DNA of 64,000 nt from Hygrocybe punicea. Its lineage: Eukaryota; Basidiomycota; Agaricomycetes; Agaricales; Hygrophoraceae. The translations under genes were made by a program, and so were the position numbers. The stretch is taken from the NCBI GenBank assembly GCA_963556145.1, contig OY744462.1, forward strand, positions 8,524,607 to 8,588,606. Reading direction: 5' to 3'. The notes below the pieces were generated by a model. The model saw only the letters and a list, made by a program, of their open reading frames with translations. It searched no databases and was not told where the DNA came from. This document shows, in pieces, positions 33,829-44,300 of this stretch; the first letter of the stretch is position 1, and every line of letters starts with the position of its first letter.

Positions 33829-34333
33829 TATTTGCTGACAGGAAGACACTGAAGGTGAGCAAATATGATGCCAATCTCGAGGAGACGACGCTCAGAGAGG
33901 GTCTTGCACAGATGATGATATTCCCCAATGTAACCCTTATCCATCAATGGCTGCCAAACACAGTTGGCATTGAAACCAGCATAGGGAGCTGGGAAAAAGA
34001 TGGAGATCATGGAGCGAAATGAAGAGTCTTTTTGTCCCATCTTTGCACCTCAAAGATTGTAGCTTGAAGCCACGAATGTGCAATTACGAAAAGATGCCTG
34101 GATGGCTTGTACCATCCAACATTCCATGGTTTCTTGAAGGATGGTGGGCTTGGGCAGTAGACCATACATGGCATCGTCCACCACAGTAAGCCAGAGATCG
34201 ACTGTCATTCTGATAAATAAATCATCGGCCTGGGCATGCTGGTCATACATGGCACTCCATTCCCAAGCCTTCAATATCATCTCCAGTGAGTCTTGAATGG
34301 CTTGAACAACCAACTTCCAGGGAGGCGAGTCAC
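33829..34333 (-). pseudogene. Truncated duplicate of the Ulp1-gene C-terminal region
   Basis: Closely matches 27,786-28,300 (blocks KAWEWSAMYDQH, DLWLTVVDDAMYG, MDKGYIGEYHHLCKTLSER), with small deletions (the stretch after CTGGAGAT is shortened) and frame breaks. Both ends are abrupt: similarity starts at TTTGCTGACAGGAAG and stops after GGAGGCGAGTCAC. It carries no N-terminal part, so it is a decayed partial duplicate. Confidence 0.85.
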
Positions 34334-34360
34334 GATGATCACCAGATGTGACATCACACT

Positions 34361-34398
34361 TGTGACATCACGTCTGGGCGCCCAGACGTGATGTCACA
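34361..34398. repeat. 38-bp perfect palindrome
   Basis: The two 19-bp arms (TGTGACATCACGTCTGGGC and its exact complement) meet at 34,379/34,380 with no spacer. It lies 28 bp beyond the breakpoint of the truncated duplicate. Further TGTGACATCAC units flank it on both sides. Confidence 0.9.
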
Positions 34399-34615
34399 CT
34401 TGTGACTGGTCATAGCAGTACAACTGGAAGTGAAATCAAAGGACCACATTGAACTAATGGAGTCCTTAAGAATTGCTGAGAGCATCCAGGCATTGTGTAA
34501 TTCACAGTTATTCAAGAATAAGGAAGGGAGGGGACGTCTACAGTCAGGCAACGATGCTCCACCAGACCAGCCAGGCATTTTCAGACTGATTCACCAACTG
34601 CTAACAATCTCTGCA

Positions 34616-34735
34616 ACAAGCATTGCAAGGCATGCAACGGGCATTGCAAGGCATGCAACGGGCGTTGCAAGGCATGCAACGGGTGTTGCAAGGCATGCAA
34701 CGGGTGTTGCAAAGCATGCAATGGGCGTTGCAACT
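34616..34735. repeat. 21-bp tandem array, 5-6 copies
   Basis: The unit is GCATTGCAAGGCATGCAACGG with GCG/GTG variants in its first bases. Part of a longer plus frame (34,430-34,828) reads through it as repeated GIARHAT, an artefact. The unit shares the ATGCAACG..TTGC core with the array at 39,042-39,165. Confidence 0.9.
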
Positions 34736-34932
34736 CTAAACTTATCATTTTATGTGAAGCTTGATGTTCAATGCGACCAATCTATGATAAAATCTTTAAT
34801 AATGTGTGTCTATACTTTTTTTGTGTAATTTACCTAAGATAATAAGTTTCACAACAGCCCTGAGCCAGGGACTCAAAAAATAAAATGCATGTGATGATTT
34901 TGTTACCTTGATAAAATCACACCAGTAACACC

Positions 34933-35277
34933 ATGAACTCCAACACTGAACACCCTGCACCTTCTTCCTACAAATCAAAGTTCTGGGTTTGGAAAGAAAT
35001 TATAGATTTCAATATTTTCACTGGCAATCAAGAACCTGGAAATGATATTGGTTCAACAGGCGACATATACCGGTTGTGAGGTGCTGAACAGCAGCTCTAC
35101 ATTTGGTCTGTAGAAGATTGGAAGGAGGTTGACCCTTCAAAGCGTGTCTACCACCCCACAATTGGTGGAACTAGGATTCTTCAGCTAGATCCAGTCATGT
35201 GGATAGCACCCTCCACAGTAAGATCATGCAGGAAGCATGGTAAGGTTGTTGACACCGAGACAATTGAGGAAGGCTAG
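34933..35277 (+). pseudogene. Unknown small gene with internal TGA
   Basis: A 114-codon frame from ATG 34,933 (KFWVWKEIIDFNIFTGNQ) to TAG 35,275-35,277 (GGTRILQLDPVMW) keeps coding-like composition on both sides of an in-frame TGA at 35,077-35,079. The stop fits CGA to TGA. The family was not recognised. No intron signal removes the stop cleanly. Confidence 0.45.
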
Positions 35278-35392
35278 TAAACCCTCAATTTCTACTTCAG
35301 ATAGAGTTGAGACTAATTTCCTCAGGCCACTCATGTGAGAAGAAACACAAGACTCAGACCATGCTTGACCATTTGAATGTTTTAACTCTGAC

Positions 35393-35605
35393 TTGGAATG
35401 GTGCTGTCAAAGTCTGGCTTATGGGTTGTCAGTAGGACAGGGAGTCAGTGTTATGAAGGAGATAGAGGCAGAGCTCAGTTTTTGGGACCACCTATTGGGG
35501 AATATACCAAACGACGGGGAGGAAGCATTTTTACAAGGAGAAATCAACGAGGCTAAGAAAAAGCTTCGTGAGACAAAAAAAAATTTGATCCAGCAGAAAA
35601 AATAG
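35393..35605 (+). CDS. Unknown short coding fragment with coiled-coil end
   Basis: A 70-residue frame; its second half (KEIEAELSFWDHLLGNIPND, then EGEINEAKKKLRETKKNLIQQ) is strongly helical and coiled-coil-like, resembling the C-terminal tails of fungal transposon proteins. It has no upstream domain, so it is probably a remnant. It may belong with the broken frame at 34,933-35,277. Confidence 0.35.
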   Translation: MEWCCQSLAYGLSVGQGVSVMKEIEAELSFWDHLLGNIPNDGEEAFLQGEINEAKKKLRETKKNLIQQKK

Positions 35606-36059
35606 TACATTGCATCAGAATATGAGTATTGTTGTTACTCTGATACCTTGGGTGTTGCATAGGAAATGGCTTAACTCTGGATATAAGAACAGCTCCTAAA
35701 TGAACCTATTGCTGTGTAGACTACATACTAACACAAAAAGGAACCAGAATAACAAGAATCATAGTCAAAGTGCTTTGGCACCTGGTCAGCCTTGAACACT
35801 TGATGATATGGATGTCGCAGTGAGTTCTGATATTGCTAAATCAACACAGCATCATGCTCATCACTTCCTCTTATTGAACACACCCCTGGCAGCTGGCTGG
35901 CTGATCTGTTTCTAAGTGAAATACAAGCAGCACTACTGGTAGCTCATGGTGTTGATGTCAGTGAACCAACCACATTGCGATTGTTACACAGATTGGATAC
36001 ACATGAAAGCGGCATGCAACGTCCATGAAAATTCTCTCTCCTATGGTTGCAAGTGAGAT
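35606..36059. other. No gene seen
   Basis: AT-rich sequence without coding-like frames, motifs or repeats. It borders the 36.06-37.05 kb tandem array. Confidence 0.5.
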
Positions 36060-37045
36060 GACAACTCATAGTGACTGTGTTTCGCTGGCACTCTGATCAC
36101 AGCAGAGGTCGCTACATGAGGGAGAACTAACCATTCTACATTGACTACGTACGAGGCAGGGGCTAAGTTCCAGCAACCCTGCATGGTGACGAAACTTTTT
36201 GTTTCACTGGCACTCTGCTCACAGCAGAGGTCACCATGAAGGGGTTGTTGTTAGGCTTACTGTGCTAACCAAGAACAACCCACCGGACCAACCAAGAACT
36301 TTCCTTTCTGGATTGACCACCGGCGAGGCAGGGGCTGAGGTCCGGCAACCCTGCATGGTGACAAAACTTTTCGTTTTGCTGGCACTCTGCTCACAGCAGA
36401 GGTCACCATGCAGGGGGGTGTTGTTAGGCTTACTGTGCTAACCAAGAACAACCCACTGGACCAACCAAGAACTTTCCGTTCTGGATTGACCACCTGCGAG
36501 GCAGGGGCTGAGGTCCGGCAACCCTGCATGGTGACAAAACTTTCCGTTTTGCTGGCACTCTGCTCACAGCAGAGGTCACCATGCAGGGGGGTGTTATTAG
36601 GCAAAGAGACAGAAAGAACAAGCAACCTACCAGAGGCTTACTGGACTAACCAAGAACAAACTACTGGACCAAGAACAACCCACCGGACCAACCAAGAACT
36701 TTCCGTTCTGGATTGACCACCTGCAAGGCAGGGGCTGAGGTCCGGCAACCCTGCATGGTGACAAAACTTTCCGTTTTGCTGGCACTCTGCTCACAGCAGA
36801 GGTCACCATGCAGGGGGGTGTTATTAGGCAAAGAGAAAGAAAGAACAAGCAACCTACCAGGCTTACTGGGCTAACCAAAAACAAACTACTGGACCAAGAA
36901 CATCCCACCAGACCAACCAAGAACTTTCCGTTCTGGATTGACCACCTGCGAGGCAGGGGCTGAGGTCTGGCAACCTGCAAAGTGACAAAACTTTCCATTT
37001 TGCTGGCACTCTGCTCACAGCAGAGGTCACTTTCACAGGGAGATG
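36060..37045. repeat. ~175-225-bp tandem array, about 5 copies
   Basis: GCTCACAGCAGAGGTCACC recurs near 36,215, 36,391, 36,565, 36,790 and 37,012 (steps about 176, 174, 225, 222). Longer units contain an extra ~48-bp block (AAGAGACAGAAAGAACAAGC...). The unit also contains GCATGGTGAC...GTCACCATGC, an inverted pair around the GCTGGCACTCTGC core. The first unit is diverged. Confidence 0.85.
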
Positions 37046-37139
37046 GTGGTTCGGGTTCAAAAGCACAATCAACTTACGCCCAATATATACAAATAAACTA
37101 ATGCACGTGACTACCTATTTTGGCCCAATGCTTCAGGAA

Positions 37140-39010
37140 CTTTGGGCACACATCGTCGGTGGGAGAGGGTTGCAGGAGGGCCGTGGGGCTTGGGGGACGT
37201 GGTTGAGCCGGGGCAGCGTAGAAATTTCGGCTAGAGGCGTCAAATTCAGTCAAAAAGAAACAATACCCATTTTAGCCGCACGTTCGAGTTTGGGCGCGAA
37301 ATTTCGGCAGCAGGAGGTGGGAGGGAGTCGCAGGAGGGCCGTGGGGGCATTGGGGGACATGTTTGGGCTGGGGTTGCATAGTTGAGGCATCAAATTCAGA
37401 CAAAAAAGAGACAATACCTATCTTGGCCGAACGGTCGAGTTTGGTCGGGAACGGTGGACCGAGGGAGGTGGGAGGGGGTCGCAGGAGGGCCGTGGGGGCT
37501 TTCAGGTACGTGTTTGAGCTGGGTTAACGTATGCAGCTGGGGTCGAGGCACCAAACAAGGTTGGGGGTGGCAGGCTGAGTGATTGCGCGGGTGGTTGGGC
37601 AGCACCGGCCAGACGTTCTGGTGCCAAATGGGGTGCAGGGTTATGGGGGGTGCCGTGGGCAGTCGGAACCGGCGGGTGGAAGCAGCAGGGACCGATGAAA
37701 AAATTGTAGGGGCGGTGGGTGGGGCAAAGTGAGAGAACAGGCGACTGGGACACCCTGGCCTGTTGTGTTTATGCCGAACAAGGTGCGGGGGGTTGGAGGG
37801 TGCCGTGGGTTGTCGAAACTGGCAGGTGGAAGCAGTAGGAACCGACGAAAAAAGTCGGGGAGGTCAAGGGGGGAAAGTGACGGCACGGGAGATTGGGCAT
37901 CCTCTGCTTGTTAAATTTGGTTCTAACGAGGTGCGGGGGGTTGAAATAAGTGGTGGGTGGTCGCAAACGGCAGATGAGAGCAGCCGGAACCGACGAAAAA
38001 AAAGTGGGGGAGGTGAGGGGGGCAAAGTGACTGAAAGGGCGATGGGGTGGCACTGGCCGGTAGATTTCAGTCCAAACGAGGTGCGAGGGGTTGAAAGATG
38101 TCATAGGTGGTCGAAAACGGCGGGTGGAAGCAGCCGGAACCGACGAAAAAAAAGTGGGGGAGGTGAGGGGGGCAAAGTGACAGAAAGGGCGATGGGGTGG
38201 CACTGGCCGGTAGATTTCAGTCCAAACGAGGTGCGAGGGGTTGAAAGATGTCATAGGTGGTCGAAAACGGCGGGTGGAAGCAGCCGGAACCGACGAAAAA
38301 AAAGTGGGGGAGGTGAGGGGGGCAAAGTGACAGAAAGGGCGATGGGGTGGCACTGGCCGGTAGATTTCAGTCCAAACGAGGTGCGGGGGGTTGAAAGATG
38401 TCGTAGGTGGTCGAAAACGGCGGGTGGAAGCAGCCGGAACTGGCGAAAACTTAGTGGGGGAGGTGAGGGGGTCAAAGTGACAGAATGGGCGATGGGGTGG
38501 CACTGGCCTGTAGATTTCAATCCAAACGAGGTGCAGGGGGTTGAAAGATGTCGTAGGTGGTCAAAAACGGCGGGTGGAAGCAGCCGGAACTGGCGAAAAC
38601 TTAGTGGGGGAGGTGAGGGGGTCAAAGTGACAGAATGGGCGATTGGGCGGCACCGGGTTGTGTATTTCAGTCCAAACGAAGTGCGGGGGGTTGAAATATG
38701 TCGTGGATTGTCGAAAATTGCGGGTGGAAGCAGCCGGAACTGGGGAAAAAGAAGTGGGGGAGCAAAGTGACAGAAAGGGCGATGGGGTGGCACTGGCCTG
38801 TAGATTTCAGTCCAAACGCGGTGCGGGGGGTTGAAAGATGTCGTGCGTGGTCGAAAACGGCGGGTGGAAGCAGCAGGAACTGGGGAAAAAAAAGTGGGGG
38901 AGGTGAGGGGGGCAAAGTGACAGAAAGGGCGATGGGGTGGCACCGGGTTGTGTATTTCAGTCCAAACGAAGTGCAGGGGGTTGAAAGATGTCGTGGGGTG
39001 GTCTAAACAG
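37140..39010. repeat. G-rich tandem array, 150-bp unit (about 9 copies) with a diverged leader
   Basis: From about 37,560 the unit is exactly 150 bp (GATGGGGTGGCACTGGC at 38,041, 38,191 and 38,341), carrying AACGAGGTGCGGGGGGTTG and GGAACCGACGAAAAAAAAGTG. One unit is about six bases short. Since 150 is a multiple of three, long frames stay open on both strands (37,763-38,770 plus; 37,769-38,503 minus) without being genes. The 37,140-37,560 part is a looser repeat around GTCGCAGGAGGGCCGTGGGG. Confidence 0.9.
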
Positions 39011-39041
39011 GCGGCAGTTAGTTAGGAATTGACGAAGAAAC

Positions 39042-39165
39042 AATGCAACGCTTGCAACGCGTCGCTGCAACGCTGCAACGCGTTGCCGCAACACATGCAA
39101 CGCGTTGCCGCAATGCCTGCAACGCTTTGCCACAACGCCTGCAACACTTTGCCGCAATGCCTGTG
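39042..39165. repeat. ~22-bp tandem array
   Basis: Units of TGCAACGCGTTGCCGCAA plus four bases, about five copies, degenerating to the right (TGCAACACTTTGCCGCAATG). Each contains CAACGCGTTG, a 10-bp palindrome. Confidence 0.85.
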
Positions 39166-39368
39166 AAACGCTGTAATCTTAAAATCGTCCCTGTCCGTCG
39201 CCGTCTTACACTTTTAGTTATAATAATAATTATAAATTATATATAGTGTTTTGTAAAAGAGTTAGGCTAAGACTAGCGTTGGGCTTGTGAGAAATGGAAA
39301 ATGTCACCCACTATGCGTACATTTTTGGCCCTGTGAATGCTGTGTGGTACAGCGGTGGAAACATATGT

Positions 39369-39392
39369 GCGGGTCGAGCTTACTCGACCCGC
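39369..39392. repeat. Perfect hairpin GCGGGTCGAG/CTCGACCCGC
   Basis: Ten-base arms around the loop CTTA. The same sequence with GCATG in the centre recurs as the core of the 39.55-40.17 kb array, so this looks like an isolated member. Confidence 0.8.
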
Positions 39393-39549
39393 GGAATAAA
39401 GCTATAGCATTCTGCAATTTGCCTGTACTTGGATTGCAGGCATCTGCATTCGGTGCATCAAACACACTCAATGAATAGAAATATATTAAGTATGTCTTTG
39501 TATGATACATCTAAGATTCCAACAACTCGAGGATGCTCACCCGACAGAC

Positions 39550-40170
39550 ATGGCAGCCGCGGGTCGAGCATGCTCGACTCGCGGACCAATAAGCTGCCAC
39601 TCCAGCATGCTCGACCCACAGAAGCACACATTGGATGCTGCAGACATGAAGCCACAGGTTGAGCATGCTCAACCCACAGACCAATAAGCCATGACTCCAG
39701 TGTGTTCAACTGGTAGACAGACAAGCTTTGACTCAAGCATACTTGACTGATAGACATACAAGCTGCGACTCAAGCATGCTCATGCAGCGACTTGAGCATG
39801 CTTGACCCACAGACAGACAAGCCGGGACATGTGCGTGCTCAACCAACAGACATACAAGCCACCACTCAAGCATGCTTGACATGTGGACAGACAAGTCTTG
39901 ACTTGAGCGTGCTCAACCTGCGGACAGACAAGCCATGACTTGAGTATGCTCGATCGGCTGACAGACAAGGTATCACTTGAGGGTGCTCAACCCATGGACC
40001 TACAAACCGCGACTCAAGCATGCTTGACATGTGGACAGACAAGCCATGACTTGAGCATGCTCGACCCGTTGACATACAAGCCATGACTTGAGTGTGCTCA
40101 TCCCATGGACATACAAGCCGCAAGTCGAGCATGCTCGACCCGCGGACAGACAAGCTGTGACTTGAGGTGC
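39550..40170. repeat. ~37-bp array with palindromic GAGCATGCTC core
   Basis: About 15 units of the form ACAGACAAGCCATGACTT followed by GAGCATGCTCGACCCG, with variable divergence. The first and last units are the most symmetric (GGGTCGAGCATGCTCGACTC; GTCGAGCATGCTCGACCCGC). There are no uniform spacers between identical repeats, so it is not a CRISPR. Confidence 0.85.
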
Positions 40171-40309
40171 TAACACCTCTCCACCCTGCCCTAGGGGGGG
40201 TGTAGGGCAAAGGTTCACCCCGTCTATCCCCACCCCATGCAATTTGGAGCGTGTCATGTACTCATCAAATCGCACAGGGTGTGTTGGCAGTGGGTTGCTT
40301 CCCCGTACC
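40171..40309. other. Short spacer between arrays
   Basis: Non-repetitive sequence with a CCCTAGGGGGGGTGTAGGG C/G run; no gene. Confidence 0.5.
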
Positions 40310-40958
40310 CCAGGGGGGGTATCTTTGTAAGCGGGCAATTTGGGTGAGGAGGCCAAGTGTTTTAGATTGTTCCCCCAAGCTTTCCAGAGATGCTTTGGCA
40401 TCTATTGACCAAATCGCATGGGGTTTGCTGGCAGGTAGCAAAGAATTGACGAATCGCACGGGGTATCTTTGTAAGCGGGCAGTTTGGGTGAGGAGGCCAA
40501 GTGTTTTAGATTGTTCCCCCAAGCTTTCCAGAGATGCTTTGGCATCTATTGACCAAATCGCACGGGGTTTGCTGGCAGGTAGCAAAGAATTGACGAATCG
40601 CACGGGGTATCTTTGTAAGCGGGCAGTTTGGGTGAGGAGGCCAAGTGTTTTAGATTGTTCCCCCAAGCTTTCCAGAGATGCTTTGGCATCTATTGACCAA
40701 ATCGCACGGGGTTTGCTGGCAGGTAGCAAAGAATTGACGAATCGCACGGGGTATCTTTGTAAGTGGGCAGTTTGGGTGAGGAGGCCAAGTGTTTTAGATT
40801 GTTCCCCCAAGCTTTCCAGAGATGCTTTGGCATCTATTGACCAAATCGCACGGGGTTTGCTGGCAGGTAGCAAAGAATTGACGAATCGCACGGGGTATCT
40901 TTGTAAGCGGGCATTTTGGGTGAGGAGGCCAAGTGTTTTAGCTTGTTCCCTCAAGCCA
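40310..40958. repeat. 144-bp tandem array, about 4.5 copies
   Basis: GTATCTTTGTAAGCGGGC recurs at 40,319, 40,463 and 40,607, exactly 144 bp apart. Copies are almost identical, so the array is young or homogenised. Because 144 is divisible by three, frames of 263 (plus) and 243 (minus) codons stay open; they repeat the same 48 residues and are not taken as genes. Confidence 0.9.
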
Positions 40959-41391
40959 TTGCCCCCATCATCACAGATCATACCCATAGAGTACATTAAT
41001 TCCTCGCAGAAACATTACAAACTTCCATCACTTCTATACTGAAACAAATTAGGATTCCTCAGTTCATTAAAGAAGTTAGGGGAATTTCTACCATCATTCT
41101 CAGAGCTTCTTAATCTTGAATCAGTACTTAGGGCTACTACTTAGCCATTCAAATTAGAACTACCCACACTGATTACCTTAATATGTCAAAATCAGTCATG
41201 TACAAGGCCAGAATAAAATCTTAGCATTGTCTGCATTGGTATATGTGGCTGTGTTGTCATGTGACCTGTTTGTGTGGCTACATCTGTTATTCATTATTTG
41301 GTCTTAGCCACAATTACATCTTGACCTTCAACCACCATCATCTCAGTCAAAATTTTCTTAGTTATACAAACTCTTCACACTTGCATCACAA
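40959..41391. other. AT-rich spacer upstream of the RecQ-like gene
   Basis: No gene or repeat. It may contain the promoter and 5' leader of the downstream gene; no clear TATA box was assigned. Confidence 0.4.
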
Positions 41392-44300
41392 GATGAACAA
41401 ATGCTCCATTTGCCACCAATCTCTTTCAACACATAAAAATGCATTGCCAAGTCACATCCTCCAAAAACACCGAATTGATAATCCTTGCAAAATTAATGGT
41501 GCTCTATTGCCAACATTTAAGTCAACTTGAAACATACTTACTGGTGTTTCTTAGGAGTTACTTGGACAGGTCTCCGAGAGAGTCCCGTTGATCCGATACA
41601 GTGTCCTATTGCCATCTGCTCATGGCTAGGTCATGACTATCGTAAATTCAAAATTCACCTCAATGACCAACATTCCACTTTGTCACCATCACCTTGGAAT
41701 GGTTGCTTGCCAACACAATCTGCTCCTTACAATGAACCAGGTGCAAGTTCCTCTGCCCCCAAGGACGACGTTGTCAAGCATCATCATCATCATCATACAA
41801 TCTTGCGTCACCATCCTTATTTCAAGCCATCCTCAGATCTAGCAGGCCCATCTAGAAGTGGTTCAGATGTCAGGAATATCACTGAACACCAATCTGAAAT
41901 GGAGATTGACTCAACTGGTAGGCATTCTCCTGAGCATGTCAACTAAGCTAACGTGGTTGCATCTAAAGAGATTCAAATTGACAATCCCTCTGCAATTGAG
42001 GACAGCTTGACCAGTCAGTATATGTGATATCTGAGTCATGGAGTGCCAAGCATTTTAATGACATTTCCAGTAACTGCCTTTCCACATCACCTGGATGGTT
42101 CCAAGTCATATTTGACCACCAATGACATCTTCACATTTATGGGAGTTCGATTCCACATCCATTTCAAAAAGCTCATTTGTCTTTGTGGCATCGCTCAACT
42201 TCCTAGTGCCACAATCACTCACATTCGGCATCATGGCATTCAATTAACCAACCCACAGATATTAGCCTTTGGAGAAATTGTGGAAGATCTGGGCATTACA
42301 GATAATCATGAGGTCACAAAGCCTCCACCAGGAGGCCCTCCTATTGAGCTTTTAGATCAGGTCACAGATGGCTTCTGTTGCAATCACTGCACTTTCTGTG
42401 CACCCAAAAAGAAATCCTTTGACAATCACTGGTACAAGACTCACAAAGACTTGACGATACTTCCTGGATACCGTCATCACTTGGGCACTTTGCAAACATT
42501 TTTCAGGCCTGTGGGAGAATGCTACTTTGAAGTCAATCCTTTGCTCAGCGAACTTTCATCTGATGACATGTTTACGATATACATGCGAGATGAAGTCTCC
42601 AACTTTCCTGTGTTCCCAGCAACTGCACCTGCTCATGCCCATGAAGTCCCTCCTATGCTTCAACTAACACAATGGCACATCCATCTACAAGACTACAGCC
42701 AGGATTATCGTACACGGGGTCACCTCTTATCTCTCGTCACGCTACCGACTCGTATCTTAAAAAAAGGACTGGGTCATCTGGGCGACATTGTTACCAACTA
42801 CTTGAAAGACATTCGAGCAAAGGCTATAAATTCCACAGTTGCCATGAGATGTCTGCTCATGGAATGCCCTCGGTATGTTACCTCCACAAATCACACTTGT
42901 TTGTAGCAAAGAATTCTAATATGTTTCAACTTGTGTTTGATCACAGAGTCACGCAAAATTGCAAGCACTGGCAACCCCACAGCGATGATGAGACTCTCTA
43001 TCATTATGGTCAACCGCTGCATGCATTAGCTCAAGCAGTATTGTTAACTTTGGATCCTCATCCCTCCAACTATTCCTTCCCCATATCTCAGGGCACTCGT
43101 GTCATCGGCAGAAAGCTCTTGAAGTTATTGGACGATCCAAGTCAAGACGACAAAGCAGTCACCATTCTGCATCAGTTCATATACCCATTTTTGTCCATGC
43201 AGCAACAACAAGAAGGAGAGTACAGCAAGTGGTTGGAAGTCTTGGAGTGCTACCTGGCGATTGGGAACATGACTCCTGATGGCAATTTCCAGGATGCTCA
43301 CGAGTTAACAAAGCCATTTTCAATCTGGAAGTATATTTGCCGAGGGAGCACATTGTATCAAGGCATTCTGTCAGCTCCACAATTTGAAAACAATGCATAC
43401 AAGTGAGTGATGACTTGAAGTGATCTTCTAATAGTCGAGTAACAAATAATTCAGGTCCCTTGAGTATTTTTGCATGCAGAATCTAAGTCCAGGCGTTCTC
43501 TCTCCATACAACTTAGTTGTGGACTATCAGCGGTTTGCCTCATCATTATCATATGCCAACACTCGCCCTCCAACCGCTACTGTAAATGAGGATGGGACGA
43601 TCGTGACATACAAGGACAAGACCATGGAGGTGGAGCGCTGGATCATTGGTCTCAGGATGCTATTTTCTGATGTCAAGGAAGATGTCACCAACCTTTGCAA
43701 CAACAGTTGCATTACCGTCAATATTCCAGACATCATTCCAGACGACATGACGGAACGTACTCGTGGTTATGGATGGCTCAACAATGGCAAATTTGTCAAG
43801 GACAGAGCCCTCATACAGATATTAATGAATGATTCATCCATTGATCTTTGCACCAAGGGCAAGGATGGCCTCATTTTCAAGCCGGGTTCCATGCTTCGCA
43901 TCATGGAAAAGACAACCAAGATTAATGGCCACATAGCAGTTCTATGCCACACCCTTCCTGGACAGCCTTCCAGAATATCAGAGCTAATGGATTCCAAAAT
44001 ACGCAACTCAACTCGTCCACGGACATTCTTTCGCAACCATGGTGCAGACTGGCTTGTAACTCGTCGTGTCAAATACGAAAACCAGATTCGCAGAGAGGTC
44101 TTCATCCCAAGCAAGCTACCTCCAGAACTGCAAGAACTAGTGGATTTCTACCTCCTCATCATTCGTCAGCTGGAAGTCGATTTGGCACGCAAACTGTGGG
44201 GAGAAGAAGTTGCGGTGCTCTATCACGAATACTTTTTCATGCATTTTGGCAAGCGCATGACTGAGTCACAATTCTCCTCCACTTTGCAGTCTGTGTCAGA

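Noticed and set aside
37763..38770. 335-codon plus and 244-codon minus frames over the G-rich array
   Set aside because: They consist of the same ~50 residues repeated because the 150-bp unit is a multiple of three; open on both strands, no start context or introns.
39550..40170. CRISPR array
   Set aside because: Repeats are degenerate, units abut without unique spacers, no cas genes, and the genome is eukaryotic.
40251..41042. 263-codon plus and 243-codon minus frames
   Set aside because: A 144-bp tandem array read in frame; not evidence for a gene.
41947..42036. An intron removing the TAA and TGA in the RecQ-like gene
   Set aside because: No well-placed acceptor before 42,037 was found and the frame is identical on both sides, so in-frame stops are the simpler reading; cDNA could overturn this.
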